DNA of 64,000 bases from JAKACA01 sp052143575 (GCA_052143575.1 JBKQSP010000025.1:17766-81765); one strand, 5' to 3'. Positions 43,658-52,623 are shown, counted from the stretch's first letter. Numbers and translations are program-made. The notes: generated by a model not told the origin, from the sequence alone.

Positions 43658-44601
43658 CGGCTCATGTTGAGGGCGCCTTGGCGGCGGAGCGCTCGGATGT
43701 AGAGGATCGAGAAGAGGCCGCCGATCACGAGCAGCACGACGGCGATGGCGGTTCCGTAGGCGAGCTGGAAGGTCACGAAGGCCTGCTGGTACATGAAGAC
43801 CGACAGCACGCTCGAGCTGGTGCCGGGCCCACCGCCGGTCATGGCGAAGATGAGCGTGAAGTCGTTGAGGGTGCCGAGGGTGATCAGCACGAAGTCGACG
43901 AGGATCGTCGTGGCGAGGAGGGGGATGATGATGCTGCGTAGGCGTCGCCAGCCGCCGGCCCCGTCGACCTCGGCGGCGTCCATGAGCTCCTTCGGGACAT
44001 CCGACAGGGCGGCGGAGAACAGCAGGAAGGAGAACGCCACCCCCCGCCACGAGTTGGCGAGGCTGACCGAGATCATCGGGTGCGAGATGAGCCATGTCTG
44101 ATACGGGATTCCGACGGCGTGCAGGCCCTGTTGCAGCGTGCCGCCGTCGCTCAAGAGGGCGAACCACATCCAGGCGGCGATGATCTCGGGCACGAGCCAG
44201 CAGGAGATGATGATCGACCCGACGACCTTTCGGACAACGAGGCTGCACCGCATCATGAGGTAGGCAAGGACGAAGCCGAAGAGCGCCTGGCCGATGTAGG
44301 CCGAAGCCACGAGGTAGTAGAGCGTGAGGAAGAGCGACGAGACGAGCCCGCTGCCGGACGAGAAGAGCTTTGCGTAGTTCGAGAAGCCGATGAACTGGTA
44401 GTGGGTGGCGGTCGGACCCGTCACCGTCATGTTCGTGAGAGACAACACCAGCGTCCAGATGATCGGCCAACCGAGGAACGCCAGCACGACCACGACGAGG
44501 GGGAGCACCATGCCGACCCCGGTCAGCCGCTGACGTCCGCGGTTCCCGATGCGGAGGCGGCGTCCTGCTTCCGTGACGATGCCGTGGGCAGCGCTAGCCA
44601 T
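43654..44601 (-). CDS. Carbohydrate ABC transporter permease, MalF type
   Basis: 315 residues from ATG 44601, preceded by GAGAGG. About six helices, with a cytoplasmic N-terminus rich in Arg. The EAA loop reads DAAEVDGAGGWRRLRSIIIPL. It forms the channel with the MalG-type partner. It is separated from the binding-protein gene by 150 bases holding a very stable hairpin, which may lower its expression relative to the binding protein. Confidence 0.93.
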   Translation of the reverse strand: MASAAHGIVTEAGRRLRIGNRGRQRLTGVGMVLPLVVVVLAFLGWPIIWTLVLSLTNMTVTGPTATHYQFIGFSNYAKLFSSGSGLVSSLFLTLYYLVASAYIGQALFGFVLAYLMMRCSLVVRKVVGSIIISCWLVPEIIAAWMWFALLSDGGTLQQGLHAVGIPYQTWLISHPMISVSLANSWRGVAFSFLLFSAALSDVPKELMDAAEVDGAGGWRRLRSIIIPLLATTILVDFVLITLGTLNDFTLIFAMTGGGPGTSSSVLSVFMYQQAFVTFQLAYGTAIAVVLLVIGGLFSILYIRALRRQGALNMSR

Positions 44602-44695
44602 GGAGCCAAGCCTCTCGCGACCGCCGGCGCCGTGGCGCCCCATCGCCGCGCCGGCGCCCGCCATCGCCGGCCGGCCGCCCCTGAACGGCGGCGAC

Positions 44696-44721
44696 GCCGG
44701 GTCGGCCGAGGCCGACCCGGC
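44696..44721 (-). other. Strong intercistronic hairpin between binding-protein and permease genes
   Basis: GCCGGGTCGGCC and GGCCGACCCGGC form a perfect 12-bp stem with a two-base top (effectively a four-base loop). It lies in the 150-base gap after the binding-protein gene. No U-run follows. The position matches known malE-malF-type hairpins that protect the upstream mRNA end or attenuate readthrough, giving an excess of binding protein over permease. Confidence 0.6.
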
Positions 44722-44751
44722 GAGAGCGATCGGACGGGCCGCCCATCGGGG

Positions 44752-46161
44752 TCAACTCGTCATCGCCTCGACATTGCCGGCTCCGACGATCTGGGTCACC
44801 TTGGCGGCGTAGGCCTGCTCGGCTTGAGCCGCTGTCATCGATCCTGTGTCGATGTCGCCCGTGAGCGTGGCGATCTCGTTGGAGATCTGTGGGTAGGCGG
44901 GCAGGTTCGGCCGGAAGTTCGTGAACGCCAGCAGCTCCGAGGAGAAGGTCAGGATCGGGTCGAGCCTGTTCTCCTGCGCCCACTCCGGCTGGGTGAGGGC
45001 GTCGGTGCGCGGCGGGAGGTTCCCGTCCTTGGCGTCGAACTCGGCAATGTTCGGGGCGGTCGAGAGGTCCTCGATCAGCTCGACGGCGAGTGCCGGGTTG
45101 GCTGACTGCTCGCCGACCGACCAGGCGAAACCGCCGGACTGGTCCGTGTAGGGCGCCGCGAGGTTGTCCGTCGGTACTTTGGCGACGAGGTAGGTGGACA
45201 GGAAGTTCGGGATCGGCTTGGGGCCGCCCTTGACGTAGAACGTCGAGACCCAGCTGCCGTCGACCACCATCCCGACCTTCTGCTCGGGCATGAGGGTGAT
45301 GTTCACCGTTGCGCTGGCGTTCGGGTTCGACCAGTCGGACTCGGGCTCGACGTAGGGCCGCATGGCGGCGAGAAAATTCCACGTGGCGGTGAATCCAGGT
45401 CCGGACACCTCCCACTTCTTCGTGCTGTTGTCGTAGATGCGGTCATTCGTGCCGTCAAGGAAGACCTCGAAGCCGCGGAACGAAGACGCTTCGCCGAGGG
45501 GGAGTCCCGCGTAGAGCCACGCCGGTGTGATGCCGGCGTCGTGCGCCTTCAAGGCTTGGGCGGCCGCCACGATGTCGTTGAAGTTGTGAGGCTGCCACGG
45601 CACGGCGATGCCGGCCTGCCGGAACAGATTGGCGTCGTAGTAGATCAACTGGACGTCGGTGCTGTTCATGACGCCGTAGATCTGGCCGTCGTAGGTGACG
45701 ATGTTCTGCATCGCCGCCGGGAACTCGGACCACCCCGGCCACGTCTTCAGCTGCGGCAGCGGCCGGATGTAGCCGGCGCTGGCGTCCGAGCCGATGAGGA
45801 AGGAGTCCTCCATCACGACGTCGGGTGCCGTCGAGCGGCTCCTCTCGGCCAAGTCGATCTTCGCGTAGTACGTGGACTCGGAGTCGGTCGTGATCGGATC
45901 GAGCACGACCTTGTCGCCGGGGTGAGCCTTTGCCAGCTCCGAAGCGGCGGCCTTGATGAGATCAGGAGTGGCGTTCGTGCCGGGCGTGTCGAAGTTCGCC
46001 CAGTACGCAACGGTGAGGGTCTGCGGCGGACCGTTCGTGGATCCGGGGCCGGAGGGGCTGCTCGTGGTCGTGCTAGTGCTATTGCTGCTGCAGCCGGCGA
46101 TCCACGCACCGGCCAGCGTCAGCGCGCCGCTCAAGAGCAGCACGCGTCGCAACTTGGTCAT
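44752..46161 (-). CDS. Sugar ABC transporter substrate-binding lipoprotein
   Basis: 469 residues from ATG 46161 (GGAGG seven bases upstream). Type II signal peptide with lipobox IAGC, so Cys24 is the lipidated residue. A Ser/Thr-rich linker follows. The mature protein is an MalE-like extracellular solute-binding fold with NLPPRTDAL near residue 380. It delivers an oligosaccharide to the MalF/MalG-type permeases. The start overlaps the upstream ROK kinase stop. Confidence 0.93.
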   Translation of the reverse strand: MTKLRRVLLLSGALTLAGAWIAGCSSNSTSTTTSSPSGPGSTNGPPQTLTVAYWANFDTPGTNATPDLIKAAASELAKAHPGDKVVLDPITTDSESTYYAKIDLAERSRSTAPDVVMEDSFLIGSDASAGYIRPLPQLKTWPGWSEFPAAMQNIVTYDGQIYGVMNSTDVQLIYYDANLFRQAGIAVPWQPHNFNDIVAAAQALKAHDAGITPAWLYAGLPLGEASSFRGFEVFLDGTNDRIYDNSTKKWEVSGPGFTATWNFLAAMRPYVEPESDWSNPNASATVNITLMPEQKVGMVVDGSWVSTFYVKGGPKPIPNFLSTYLVAKVPTDNLAAPYTDQSGGFAWSVGEQSANPALAVELIEDLSTAPNIAEFDAKDGNLPPRTDALTQPEWAQENRLDPILTFSSELLAFTNFRPNLPAYPQISNEIATLTGDIDTGSMTAAQAEQAYAAKVTQIVGAGNVEAMTS

Positions 46162-47276
46162 TGCCTTTCCTCCATCTTCGTCGGCGTTTCTTCGATATGC
46201 GGCACGGCAGCGGCGTGCGGGGCGAGCGGGCCCGGTGCCGGCGACGGCTGCTCGGGCACGCTGGTGGGGCTTCGGGTCGCCCCGCTGACACGACGACCGG
46301 CCGGCGTCGTCTCGTCTCCCAAGAGGGCGGCGGCGAGTCCCGACCAATCGCCGATGTGCTCGCCGAGGGCCGAGGGGACGACTCGGCAGGCGATGACCGA
46401 CTGAGGTAAAGCCTCCCGCTCGAGCTCCTCGAGCAGGCTCGCCTGCAGACGGTCGCGCTGGCGGACGTAGATGCCTCCGAGCACGATGACGTCCGGGTTC
46501 AGCAGGTCGACGAGAAGGGCGATGCCGGATCCGAGGCGGCGGCCGACCTCGGCCCACAGACGAGTCGCCACTGGGTCGCCGCTCTCGGCGGCCTCGGCCG
46601 CCCGTTTCGCCGACAGGCCCTCGAGATCACGCCATCCGGGCGACAGGGCCGTCGGGCTGCCCTGCTGGAGGTACTGCAGCGCCAGCTCCTGTGCGGCGCG
46701 GGCAATGCCGGAGCCGGCGCAGAACCCCTCGAAGGAACCGGCTTTTCCGTAACCGACCGGGCCAGTCGTGGCAAGGCGCCAGTGCCCGACCTCGCCGGCC
46801 AGACCCGTCGACCCGCGAAAGAGCCGCCCGTTCAGGATGAGCCCGGCACCGAGGCCGGTACCGCAGGTGAGAAAGACGACGTTGTCGCAGCCTATGGCCG
46901 CTCCCCAGGTCCACTCCGCCAGTACGCCGGCGTTGGCGTCGTTCTGCAGGCAGGCGCGTTCGCCGAAGTGATCCTCGAAGGGCCGCACCACTTCGACGGC
47001 CTCCCAGCCGGGCAAGTTCGGCGGGCCAAGCACGAGGCCCTTGGATTCGTCGAGCGGCCCGCCGCACACGATTCCGATGCCGGCCAGCGGGGGCGCGCCG
47101 GTGGCAGCCAGCGCAGCGCCCAAGTGGCGGACGAGCGCGCCCAGCGTGCGCTCGGGCGAGGCGTCGGTCGGGAAGGTCCGCCGCTCGATGAAGGAGAACG
47201 TGTCGCCGGTCGGGCAGGCGACAGACACGGAGCACTTCGTGCCGCCGATCGCCACAGCGCCCCAGACGCGGCTCAT
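46158..47276 (-). CDS. ROK-family sugar kinase/glucokinase-like protein
   Basis: 372 residues from ATG 47276; the upstream open frame is antisense to the SIS gene. VAIGGTKCSVSV is the phosphate-1 ATP motif. GDNVVFLTCGTGLGAG is the phosphate-2 motif, and GLAGEVGHWRLA is the ROK signature containing the catalytic Glu-His pair. The usual zinc motif CxCGxxGC is replaced by FEGFCAGSG. Unlike the regulator at 47913, there is no DNA-binding domain. It probably phosphorylates the sugar released by the mannosidase. Overlaps both neighbours by a few bases. Confidence 0.88.
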   Translation of the reverse strand: MSRVWGAVAIGGTKCSVSVACPTGDTFSFIERRTFPTDASPERTLGALVRHLGAALAATGAPPLAGIGIVCGGPLDESKGLVLGPPNLPGWEAVEVVRPFEDHFGERACLQNDANAGVLAEWTWGAAIGCDNVVFLTCGTGLGAGLILNGRLFRGSTGLAGEVGHWRLATTGPVGYGKAGSFEGFCAGSGIARAAQELALQYLQQGSPTALSPGWRDLEGLSAKRAAEAAESGDPVATRLWAEVGRRLGSGIALLVDLLNPDVIVLGGIYVRQRDRLQASLLEELEREALPQSVIACRVVPSALGEHIGDWSGLAAALLGDETTPAGRRVSGATRSPTSVPEQPSPAPGPLAPHAAAVPHIEETPTKMEERQ

Positions 47277-47929
47277 GGCGCGTAGCTCTCCGCCTCGATG
47301 GCCAGGCAGAACGCGTGGTAGACGGGCAGGTGGGACTGCTGGATGCTGGACGTCGTCGCCCCCGGCAACTCGACGAGGGCGTCGCACAGGCCGGACACGA
47401 GCCGGCCCTGCGGCCCGGTGAAAGCCATCGTGTGCATGCCGCGAGCGCGCGCCGTGCGCAGTGCAAGGACGACGTTCGTCGAGGATCCCGAAGTCGTGAG
47501 CGCCCAGATCAGGTCGCCCGGCCGGCCGTAGGCGATGACCTGCTGAGCGAACACGAAGTCGGCGCCCTGGTCGTTGGCGATCGCCGTCAGGAGGGCGGCC
47601 TGGCTCGTGAGCGGCATCACCGGCCAGCCGCCTTGCAGGCCCTCGGCGAGATAGCCGTCGTCGCCTGCCTGGCGGAGGGCCTCGGTCAGCGGCGTCGGGA
47701 GGGGGCGCCGCCGCGCACACGGCTTGGCCAGCTCGGCCGCGATGTGCTCGCTGTCGGCGGCGCTCCCCCCGTTGCCGCACACCAGGACGGAGTGGCCGTC
47801 GTGCAGGACCGCCCGCAACAGCTCCCAGGCTTGCCCGATGGCCGGCGCGCAGGGGCCCAGAGCCGGGTAGCTCTCGTAGAGCTCCGACCAGATGGCGGCG
47901 GCCGCCGAAGGGTCAGGTTGCTCGCGCAT
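47273..47929 (-). CDS. SIS-domain sugar-phosphate isomerase (GmhA-like)
   Basis: 218 residues from ATG 47929. LVCGNGGSAADSEHIAAEL and ALTTSGSSTNVVLAL are the two sugar-phosphate-binding loops of the GmhA/SIS family. GmhA itself makes a heptose precursor of lipopolysaccharide, but here the gene sits between a ROK regulator and a ROK kinase in a sugar-catabolic operon, so isomerisation of the imported sugar phosphate is more likely. Overlaps the kinase start by ATGA. Confidence 0.85.
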   Translation of the reverse strand: MREQPDPSAAAAIWSELYESYPALGPCAPAIGQAWELLRAVLHDGHSVLVCGNGGSAADSEHIAAELAKPCARRRPLPTPLTEALRQAGDDGYLAEGLQGGWPVMPLTSQAALLTAIANDQGADFVFAQQVIAYGRPGDLIWALTTSGSSTNVVLALRTARARGMHTMAFTGPQGRLVSGLCDALVELPGATTSSIQQSHLPVYHAFCLAIEAESYAP

Positions 47930-49193
47930 GGCGCTCCGATCCCTGCATCCTCGCGGCGGGCACGAGCTCGGCACTCGAGGGCAACAGCTTGTCGAACACG
48001 ACGCTGGCGGCGCCGATTGCCCCCGCCGCTTCACCGAGCGCCGAGATGCGCACCGTGACGGGCCGGACGCCGCGCCGGATCGCCAGATTCGGAACGGCGG
48101 CGACCACGGGCGGCATCAGCCACTCGGCAGCTTGCAGGAGGTGGTGGCCACCCAATACGACCATGTCGACGTCGAAGAGGTTCACCGCCCCCACGAGCGC
48201 TTGGGCGAGCAGCTGCCCGGCTCGACTCAGCAGCTGCGCAACGCCTGCATCGCGGGGTGCCCTCGCCACGAGCTCGCCGAATTCGGCATGGATGCCGGCC
48301 TCGGCAGCTTGCCGGCAGATGGCAGCCACCGAAGCCTCTGCCTCGAGGCACCCGCGTCCGCCGCAGCCGCAGGGCGCCCCGTCCGGCACGACCGGGACGT
48401 GGCCGAGCTCGACGGCGTTGCCGGTCGTGCCCCGATAGGTGTCGAGGTCGATGACGAGACCGCCGCCGATCCCGACGCCCCAGTGGCAGTAGAGGAAGTT
48501 GCTCGTGTCCGTCCTCGACTGCCAGGCCTCGCCGAGGGCCGCCGCCGTCGCCGAGTTCTCGCAGAAGACCGGCAGGCTCCATTCCGGGGAGAAGAGTGTG
48601 CGCGGATCGACGCCCTCCCAACGGGGAAAGTTGGGCGGGTTGACGAGGACGGCCGTCTCCGGGTCGATCGGTCCCGGAAGGCCGAGTCCGATTGCCGGGA
48701 GCCAGTTGTCGCAGGCAGCGAGTCCGATATCGGCCGCGAGCCTCGAGAAGAGCTCCTCGACGCGCCGAATTGTGCGATCCGGTGCTTCTCCCTGCGGATA
48801 GGCCACGGTCTCGGTCACGACGGCCGAGCCGCTCAAGTCGATCCAGGCGCCGGCGATCTGGTCGCGCTCGACGTTGCACCCGAACGCCAGGGCGCCCCGG
48901 GCGTGGATGCGCACCCCGATGGGATACCGCCCGAGCTGGGCCTGCGGCTCCGCCCCGGTTTCCTCCACGAGCCCCTGCTCGAGCAAGTGACGGACGATGA
49001 TGCCGACCGATTGGCCGCTGAGCCCCGTGGCGCGCACGAGATCTGCGCGCGAGATGGGTCCCCGCTGCCGGAGGAGATGAAACACCCGTCGCTCGTTGGC
49101 TCGCCGGACGAGCTGTTGAGGGAGGGGATCGCGGTCCGCCCGGATCTCCCAGGACAGGCTCTGCCCGCCCCGGCGACCAGGTGTCGTCGTCAC
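47913..49193 (-). CDS. ROK-family transcriptional regulator (NagC/XylR type)
   Basis: 426 residues from GTG 49193 (GGGGG upstream); GTG 49247 would add 18 residues. The N-terminal winged helix-turn-helix is at about 20-80 (ISRADLVRATGLSGQSVGIIVRHLLEQGLV). The C-terminal ROK domain has the zinc motif CGCGGRGCLE and the HWGVGIGGGLVIDLD loop. Such proteins repress sugar genes until the sugar or its phosphate binds. It is first in an eight-gene operon and lies beside a perfect palindrome, so it probably represses its own operon and perhaps the divergent GH127 gene. Confidence 0.9.
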   Translation of the reverse strand: MTTTPGRRGGQSLSWEIRADRDPLPQQLVRRANERRVFHLLRQRGPISRADLVRATGLSGQSVGIIVRHLLEQGLVEETGAEPQAQLGRYPIGVRIHARGALAFGCNVERDQIAGAWIDLSGSAVVTETVAYPQGEAPDRTIRRVEELFSRLAADIGLAACDNWLPAIGLGLPGPIDPETAVLVNPPNFPRWEGVDPRTLFSPEWSLPVFCENSATAAALGEAWQSRTDTSNFLYCHWGVGIGGGLVIDLDTYRGTTGNAVELGHVPVVPDGAPCGCGGRGCLEAEASVAAICRQAAEAGIHAEFGELVARAPRDAGVAQLLSRAGQLLAQALVGAVNLFDVDMVVLGGHHLLQAAEWLMPPVVAAVPNLAIRRGVRPVTVRISALGEAAGAIGAASVVFDKLLPSSAELVPAARMQGSERHARAT

Positions 49194-49266
49194 GCCGTGG
49201 CCCCCGTGATGGCCTCGCTCACGGACCCTCCGATCGGCAGCAGTCACGAATGCATCCGGTCGAGCT

Positions 49267-49287
49267 ACTTCCTCAACTTGAGGAAGT
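49267..49287. promoter_or_regulatory. Perfect 21-bp palindrome, candidate ROK repressor operator
   Basis: Arms ACTTCCTCAA and TTGAGGAAGT flank a single central C with no mismatch. It overlaps the predicted transcription start of the leftward operon, just downstream of its -10 element. The adjacent regulator belongs to the ROK family, which binds such palindromes. No second copy was noticed inside the operon. Confidence 0.75.
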
Positions 49288-49288
49288 T

Positions 49289-49317
49289 ATTGTACGACGG
49301 CGAGGGACGGACTACAA
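49289..49317 (-). promoter_or_regulatory. Promoter of the ROK-SIS-kinase-ABC-GH38 operon
   Basis: On the minus strand TTGTAG (49312-49317) and TACAAT (49289-49294) are spaced by 17 bases. The -10 is a close match to consensus, the -35 only moderate. The expected start site falls within the palindrome at 49267-49287. Confidence 0.55.
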
Positions 49318-49563
49318 GCGGCTTTCTCCTCGTTCCGACGAGGTGTGCCACCGGCCAGGCCCTTGCCGCTGGCTTCGCCGGACCGGCGCTTGCCGCCTCC
49401 TCGGTATGGAAACATCGCCCGAGCAGCTCACAGCGCTCCGTGCGGCGCACGCCTGCAGCGAACGAAGTGCACGAGGAGAACGGACAGCCCAGATGCGGAC
49501 CAGAGTTGGGAGAGCGGACGTGGCGGCGGTGTCGCCGCGGTGGACCCTCCAGTGGGGGTTGCG

Positions 49564-51339
49564 ATGAGGCCGCCAGCGAGCGGCCCGGCTGAAACCGTCA
49601 GAGCCGAGCTGCGCGACGACTTCTGGGCACCGAGGCAGGTGCAGCACGCCGAGCACACCCTCGCCGTGCTGCTCGATCGGCTCGAGTCACACGGTGTCGT
49701 CGACAACTTCCGCCGGCTCACCGGCCGTGCGCGGGCGAGCCACGCCGGTCTCTGGTTCACCGACTCCGACCTCTACAAATGGATGGAGGCGGCCGCTTGC
49801 GCCGGACGCTTCGACCTGCTGGACCCCGTGGTGGACGACGTCGTGGCGGCCCAGCACCCTGACGGCTACCTGCACTCGTTCTATGGCACCCGCACGGCGG
49901 TCGGACAGCAGCCGCGCTGGGGCGACCTCGCCGTCAGCCATGAGATGTACTGCGCCGGCCACTTCCTCGAAGCCGCTCTCGCACACGAGGGCGCCTCGGG
50001 CTCGAGCGTCATGCTGGAGGCGGCCGTACGGCTCGCCGAGCACCTGTGCGCCACGTTCGGTCCGGGCACCGGGCTCGACCACCGCGTCGACAACCATCCC
50101 GAGATCGAGCTCGCCATGGCACGCCTCGGCGCCCGGACGGGCGAGCGACGCTATCTCGACTTCGCCCGTTGGGCGGTGCTGGCTCAGCTGCACGGGGCGG
50201 GTTTGTCGATCGACACGGTCGACCTCTCCGGGCACGCCGTGCGCGCCCTCTATCTCGCCTCCGCCATCGCCGAGGTCGCCCTCGCCACCGGAGACCACGA
50301 GTGGGTCGATTCGGCCGCCCGCCTCTTCGACACGATGGTGATGCAGCGCTCCTACCCGACGGGGGCAGTCGGTGGACGGTGGCTCGGCGAGGCCGTCGGA
50401 CAGCCCTACGAGCTGCCCGAAGCCATGGCCTACGCCGAGAGCTGTGCAGCCGTGGCCGCCACGCAGTTCAGTGACCGCATCTGGCGCCTCACGGCCGACA
50501 CCCGCTCCCTCGAACAGATCGAAACCCTCCTCTACAACGCCGTGCCCTGCGGCGTCGGGGCAGGCGGCGACACCTGGTTCTACTCCCAGCCGCAGGCCGT
50601 CGGACCCGACGCCATCGAGACGAACCCATGGTTGGAGGCGTTCGACTTCGGTCAGCTGATGCTGCTCGACTGGTTCCCCCCGCGCCGTCACGGATGGTTC
50701 GACGTGACGTGCTGTCCACCCAACCTTGCTCGCTTGTTCGCCACCGTCGATCGCTACGTGGCCGAGGTCTCGTCCACTGGTGACCTGCTGATCCACCTGC
50801 CGGTGGCGGCTCGCCTCACGGGCGGCGGATGGGACGTGGAGGTCTCGTCGTCGTACCCTGACAGCGGCGCCGTGAAGATACGCGTGCTGAGCGGGCCGCT
50901 GGGGCGTGCGGTGCGGGTGCGCCGGCCGCGCTGGGCGACGAGGTCGCCTTCAGGCGGTACACCCGCCGGCGACGCCGACGCTGTTCACGTCGTTGTCGGC
51001 GACGGCGAGAGCCTCGACCTGAGCTTCGAGCCGGCGTGGTGGGAGACCGATCCCCGCGTGGAGGGTGCCGCCGGCACCGTCTTCCTGCGCTGCGGCCCCC
51101 GCCTCCACTGCGTGGAAGGCATCGACGCGCCCGGCATCGACTTGCGCTTGCTCACCGTCGATCCGATCCAGCCACTCGATTCGGCCTTCGCTCTCGTGGT
51201 CGTTCCGTCCGGCAGTGGATTGCACGGGCCGCTCGGCTCCTCGCCGGTCTTCGAGCCCGTGCACGTGGCCACGATCCCCTACCACGCCTGGGGAAACCGC
51301 GGAGCGACCAGCATGCGCATGCGCTTTCGCCGTCGCTAG
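49564..51339 (+). CDS. Glycoside hydrolase family 127 (beta-L-arabinofuranosidase-like)
   Basis: 591 residues from ATG 49564 (GGGGG upstream), no signal peptide. An (alpha/alpha)6-barrel family with SDLYKWMEA, HEMYCAGHFLEAA and HPEIELAMARL. All five zinc/catalytic residues described for Bifidobacterium HypBA1 have counterparts: Glu276, Glu292, Cys294 and the Cys383-Cys384 pair, with matching spacing (E-x-C and CC). Cysteine nucleophile chemistry is therefore expected. Family members mostly release beta-L-arabinofuranose, and related families act on other sugars. Divergent from the ROK operon and likely coregulated. Confidence 0.9.
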   Translation: MRPPASGPAETVRAELRDDFWAPRQVQHAEHTLAVLLDRLESHGVVDNFRRLTGRARASHAGLWFTDSDLYKWMEAAACAGRFDLLDPVVDDVVAAQHPDGYLHSFYGTRTAVGQQPRWGDLAVSHEMYCAGHFLEAALAHEGASGSSVMLEAAVRLAEHLCATFGPGTGLDHRVDNHPEIELAMARLGARTGERRYLDFARWAVLAQLHGAGLSIDTVDLSGHAVRALYLASAIAEVALATGDHEWVDSAARLFDTMVMQRSYPTGAVGGRWLGEAVGQPYELPEAMAYAESCAAVAATQFSDRIWRLTADTRSLEQIETLLYNAVPCGVGAGGDTWFYSQPQAVGPDAIETNPWLEAFDFGQLMLLDWFPPRRHGWFDVTCCPPNLARLFATVDRYVAEVSSTGDLLIHLPVAARLTGGGWDVEVSSSYPDSGAVKIRVLSGPLGRAVRVRRPRWATRSPSGGTPAGDADAVHVVVGDGESLDLSFEPAWWETDPRVEGAAGTVFLRCGPRLHCVEGIDAPGIDLRLLTVDPIQPLDSAFALVVVPSGSGLHGPLGSSPVFEPVHVATIPYHAWGNRGATSMRMRFRRR

Positions 51340-51372
51340 CCGGCGTCGCCCCCGCCGGCGAGCCCCGTCGGC

Positions 51373-52623
51373 TCAGTTGCCGAAATCCCAGCCGACGCCG
51401 TGGCTGAACTGTCCGAGGACGTTCTTCGCGATGAGGATGCGGTGCACCTCGTCGGGACCGTCTGCGAGGCGTAGCGTGCGCGCTCCCTGGTACATGGCGT
51501 AGAGCGGCAGGTCTCCTGAGACGCCCGCCGCACCCCAGACCTGGATCGCCCGGTCGACGACCCGCCCGTAGGCCGACGGCACGAACACCTTGATCGCCGA
51601 GATGTCCGTGCGGGCATCCATGTCGTTCGCCATCTTCTCGGCACAGTGGATCGTCATCAAGCGGGCGGCCTGGATGTCGATGTACGAGTCGGCGATGAAG
51701 CCCTGGATGAACTGCTTGGTCTGCAGGAGCCCGCCGTGCACCTCGCGCACTCGCGAGCGTTCCACCATGAGGTCGAAGGCTCGCCACATGCCGCCGATCG
51801 AGTTCATGCAGTGGTAGACGCGGCCGGCGCCGAGGCGGTCCTGGGCGGCCTGGTGGCCGCTGCCGCGACTGCCGAGCTGGTTCTCGATCGGGACGCGTAC
51901 GTCCTCGTAGGCGATCTCGCAGTGGTCGCTCTCGACGCCCCAGACGTTGATGTTGCGAAGAACGTGGACGCCAGGAGTGTGGCGGGGAACGATGATCTGG
52001 GTCATGCGGCCGTTGGTGTCGGCCGGACCGTCCGGATCCTCCGTGCGGCACATCACGATGAAGAAGTCGGCCCGCCTGCCATTCGAGGTGAACCACTTGT
52101 GCCCGTTGATCACCCACTCCTCGCCGTCGCGACGCGCCGTTGTGCGCAGGGACCGAGGATCGGAACCGGCCGCGTCGGGTTCCGTCATCGAGAAGCCGGA
52201 CTCGAACTTGCCCTCGATCAAGGGGACGAGCCACTTCGCTTTCTGCTCCGGCGTGCCGTATTTGACGAGCAGGGTCTGGTTGCCTGAATTGGGAGCCACG
52301 ACGCCGAAGAGAGCAGCCGCCCCGACGGCGTAGGCGAGCACCTCGTTCATGTAGGCGAGCTCGAGGAAGTCCAGGCCGGCACCCCCGTACTCGACCGGAA
52401 GATGAGGCGCCCAGAGCCCGGCCTGCCGGACCTTGGACTTGATCTCCTCGCGGAGCTCCTTGGCGCCGGCCCGGTCCTCCTTCGTCAGCCTCGGGTTCGT
52501 CCGGCTCGCCCACAGCAGGTTCTCGTTGGGGAGAATCTCCTTGTTCACGATCTCCGCCGTCAGTCCGCGGATCTCGTTGATCCGCTCCGACATCGTCGGG
52601 ATCGGCTGCACGTTCATCGCCAT
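51373..52623 (-). CDS. Acyl-CoA dehydrogenase family protein
   Basis: 416 residues from ATG 52623 (AGGAG six bases upstream). The segments GFSMTEPDAAGSDPRSLRTTA (FAD-binding middle domain), GHKWFTSNG and the C-terminal QVWGAAGVSGDLPLYAMYQGARTLRLADGPDEVHR are characteristic; the last is typical of the larger ACAD10/11-like subgroup. The enzyme oxidises an acyl-CoA at the alpha-beta position, with electrons going to ETF. It is alone on its strand, converging with the GH127 gene and divergent from the MmcQ/YjbR gene. Confidence 0.92.
   Translation of the reverse strand: MAMNVQPIPTMSERINEIRGLTAEIVNKEILPNENLLWASRTNPRLTKEDRAGAKELREEIKSKVRQAGLWAPHLPVEYGGAGLDFLELAYMNEVLAYAVGAAALFGVVAPNSGNQTLLVKYGTPEQKAKWLVPLIEGKFESGFSMTEPDAAGSDPRSLRTTARRDGEEWVINGHKWFTSNGRRADFFIVMCRTEDPDGPADTNGRMTQIIVPRHTPGVHVLRNINVWGVESDHCEIAYEDVRVPIENQLGSRGSGHQAAQDRLGAGRVYHCMNSIGGMWRAFDLMVERSRVREVHGGLLQTKQFIQGFIADSYIDIQAARLMTIHCAEKMANDMDARTDISAIKVFVPSAYGRVVDRAIQVWGAAGVSGDLPLYAMYQGARTLRLADGPDEVHRILIAKNVLGQFSHGVGWDFGN

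Larger units (their letters stand above)
49194..49563. other. Divergent regulatory region of the sugar locus
   Basis: This 370-base non-coding region separates the ROK regulator and GH127 starts. It carries the palindromic operator and the leftward promoter listed separately. I could not identify a convincing rightward promoter in the 270 bases before the GH127 gene. An in-frame open extension from 49345 exists, but its composition is unlike coding sequence. Confidence 0.5.

Noticed and set aside
47273..47929. Heptose biosynthesis gene gmhA
   Set aside because: No other heptose or LPS genes; its place between ROK genes in a sugar operon argues for a catabolic role.
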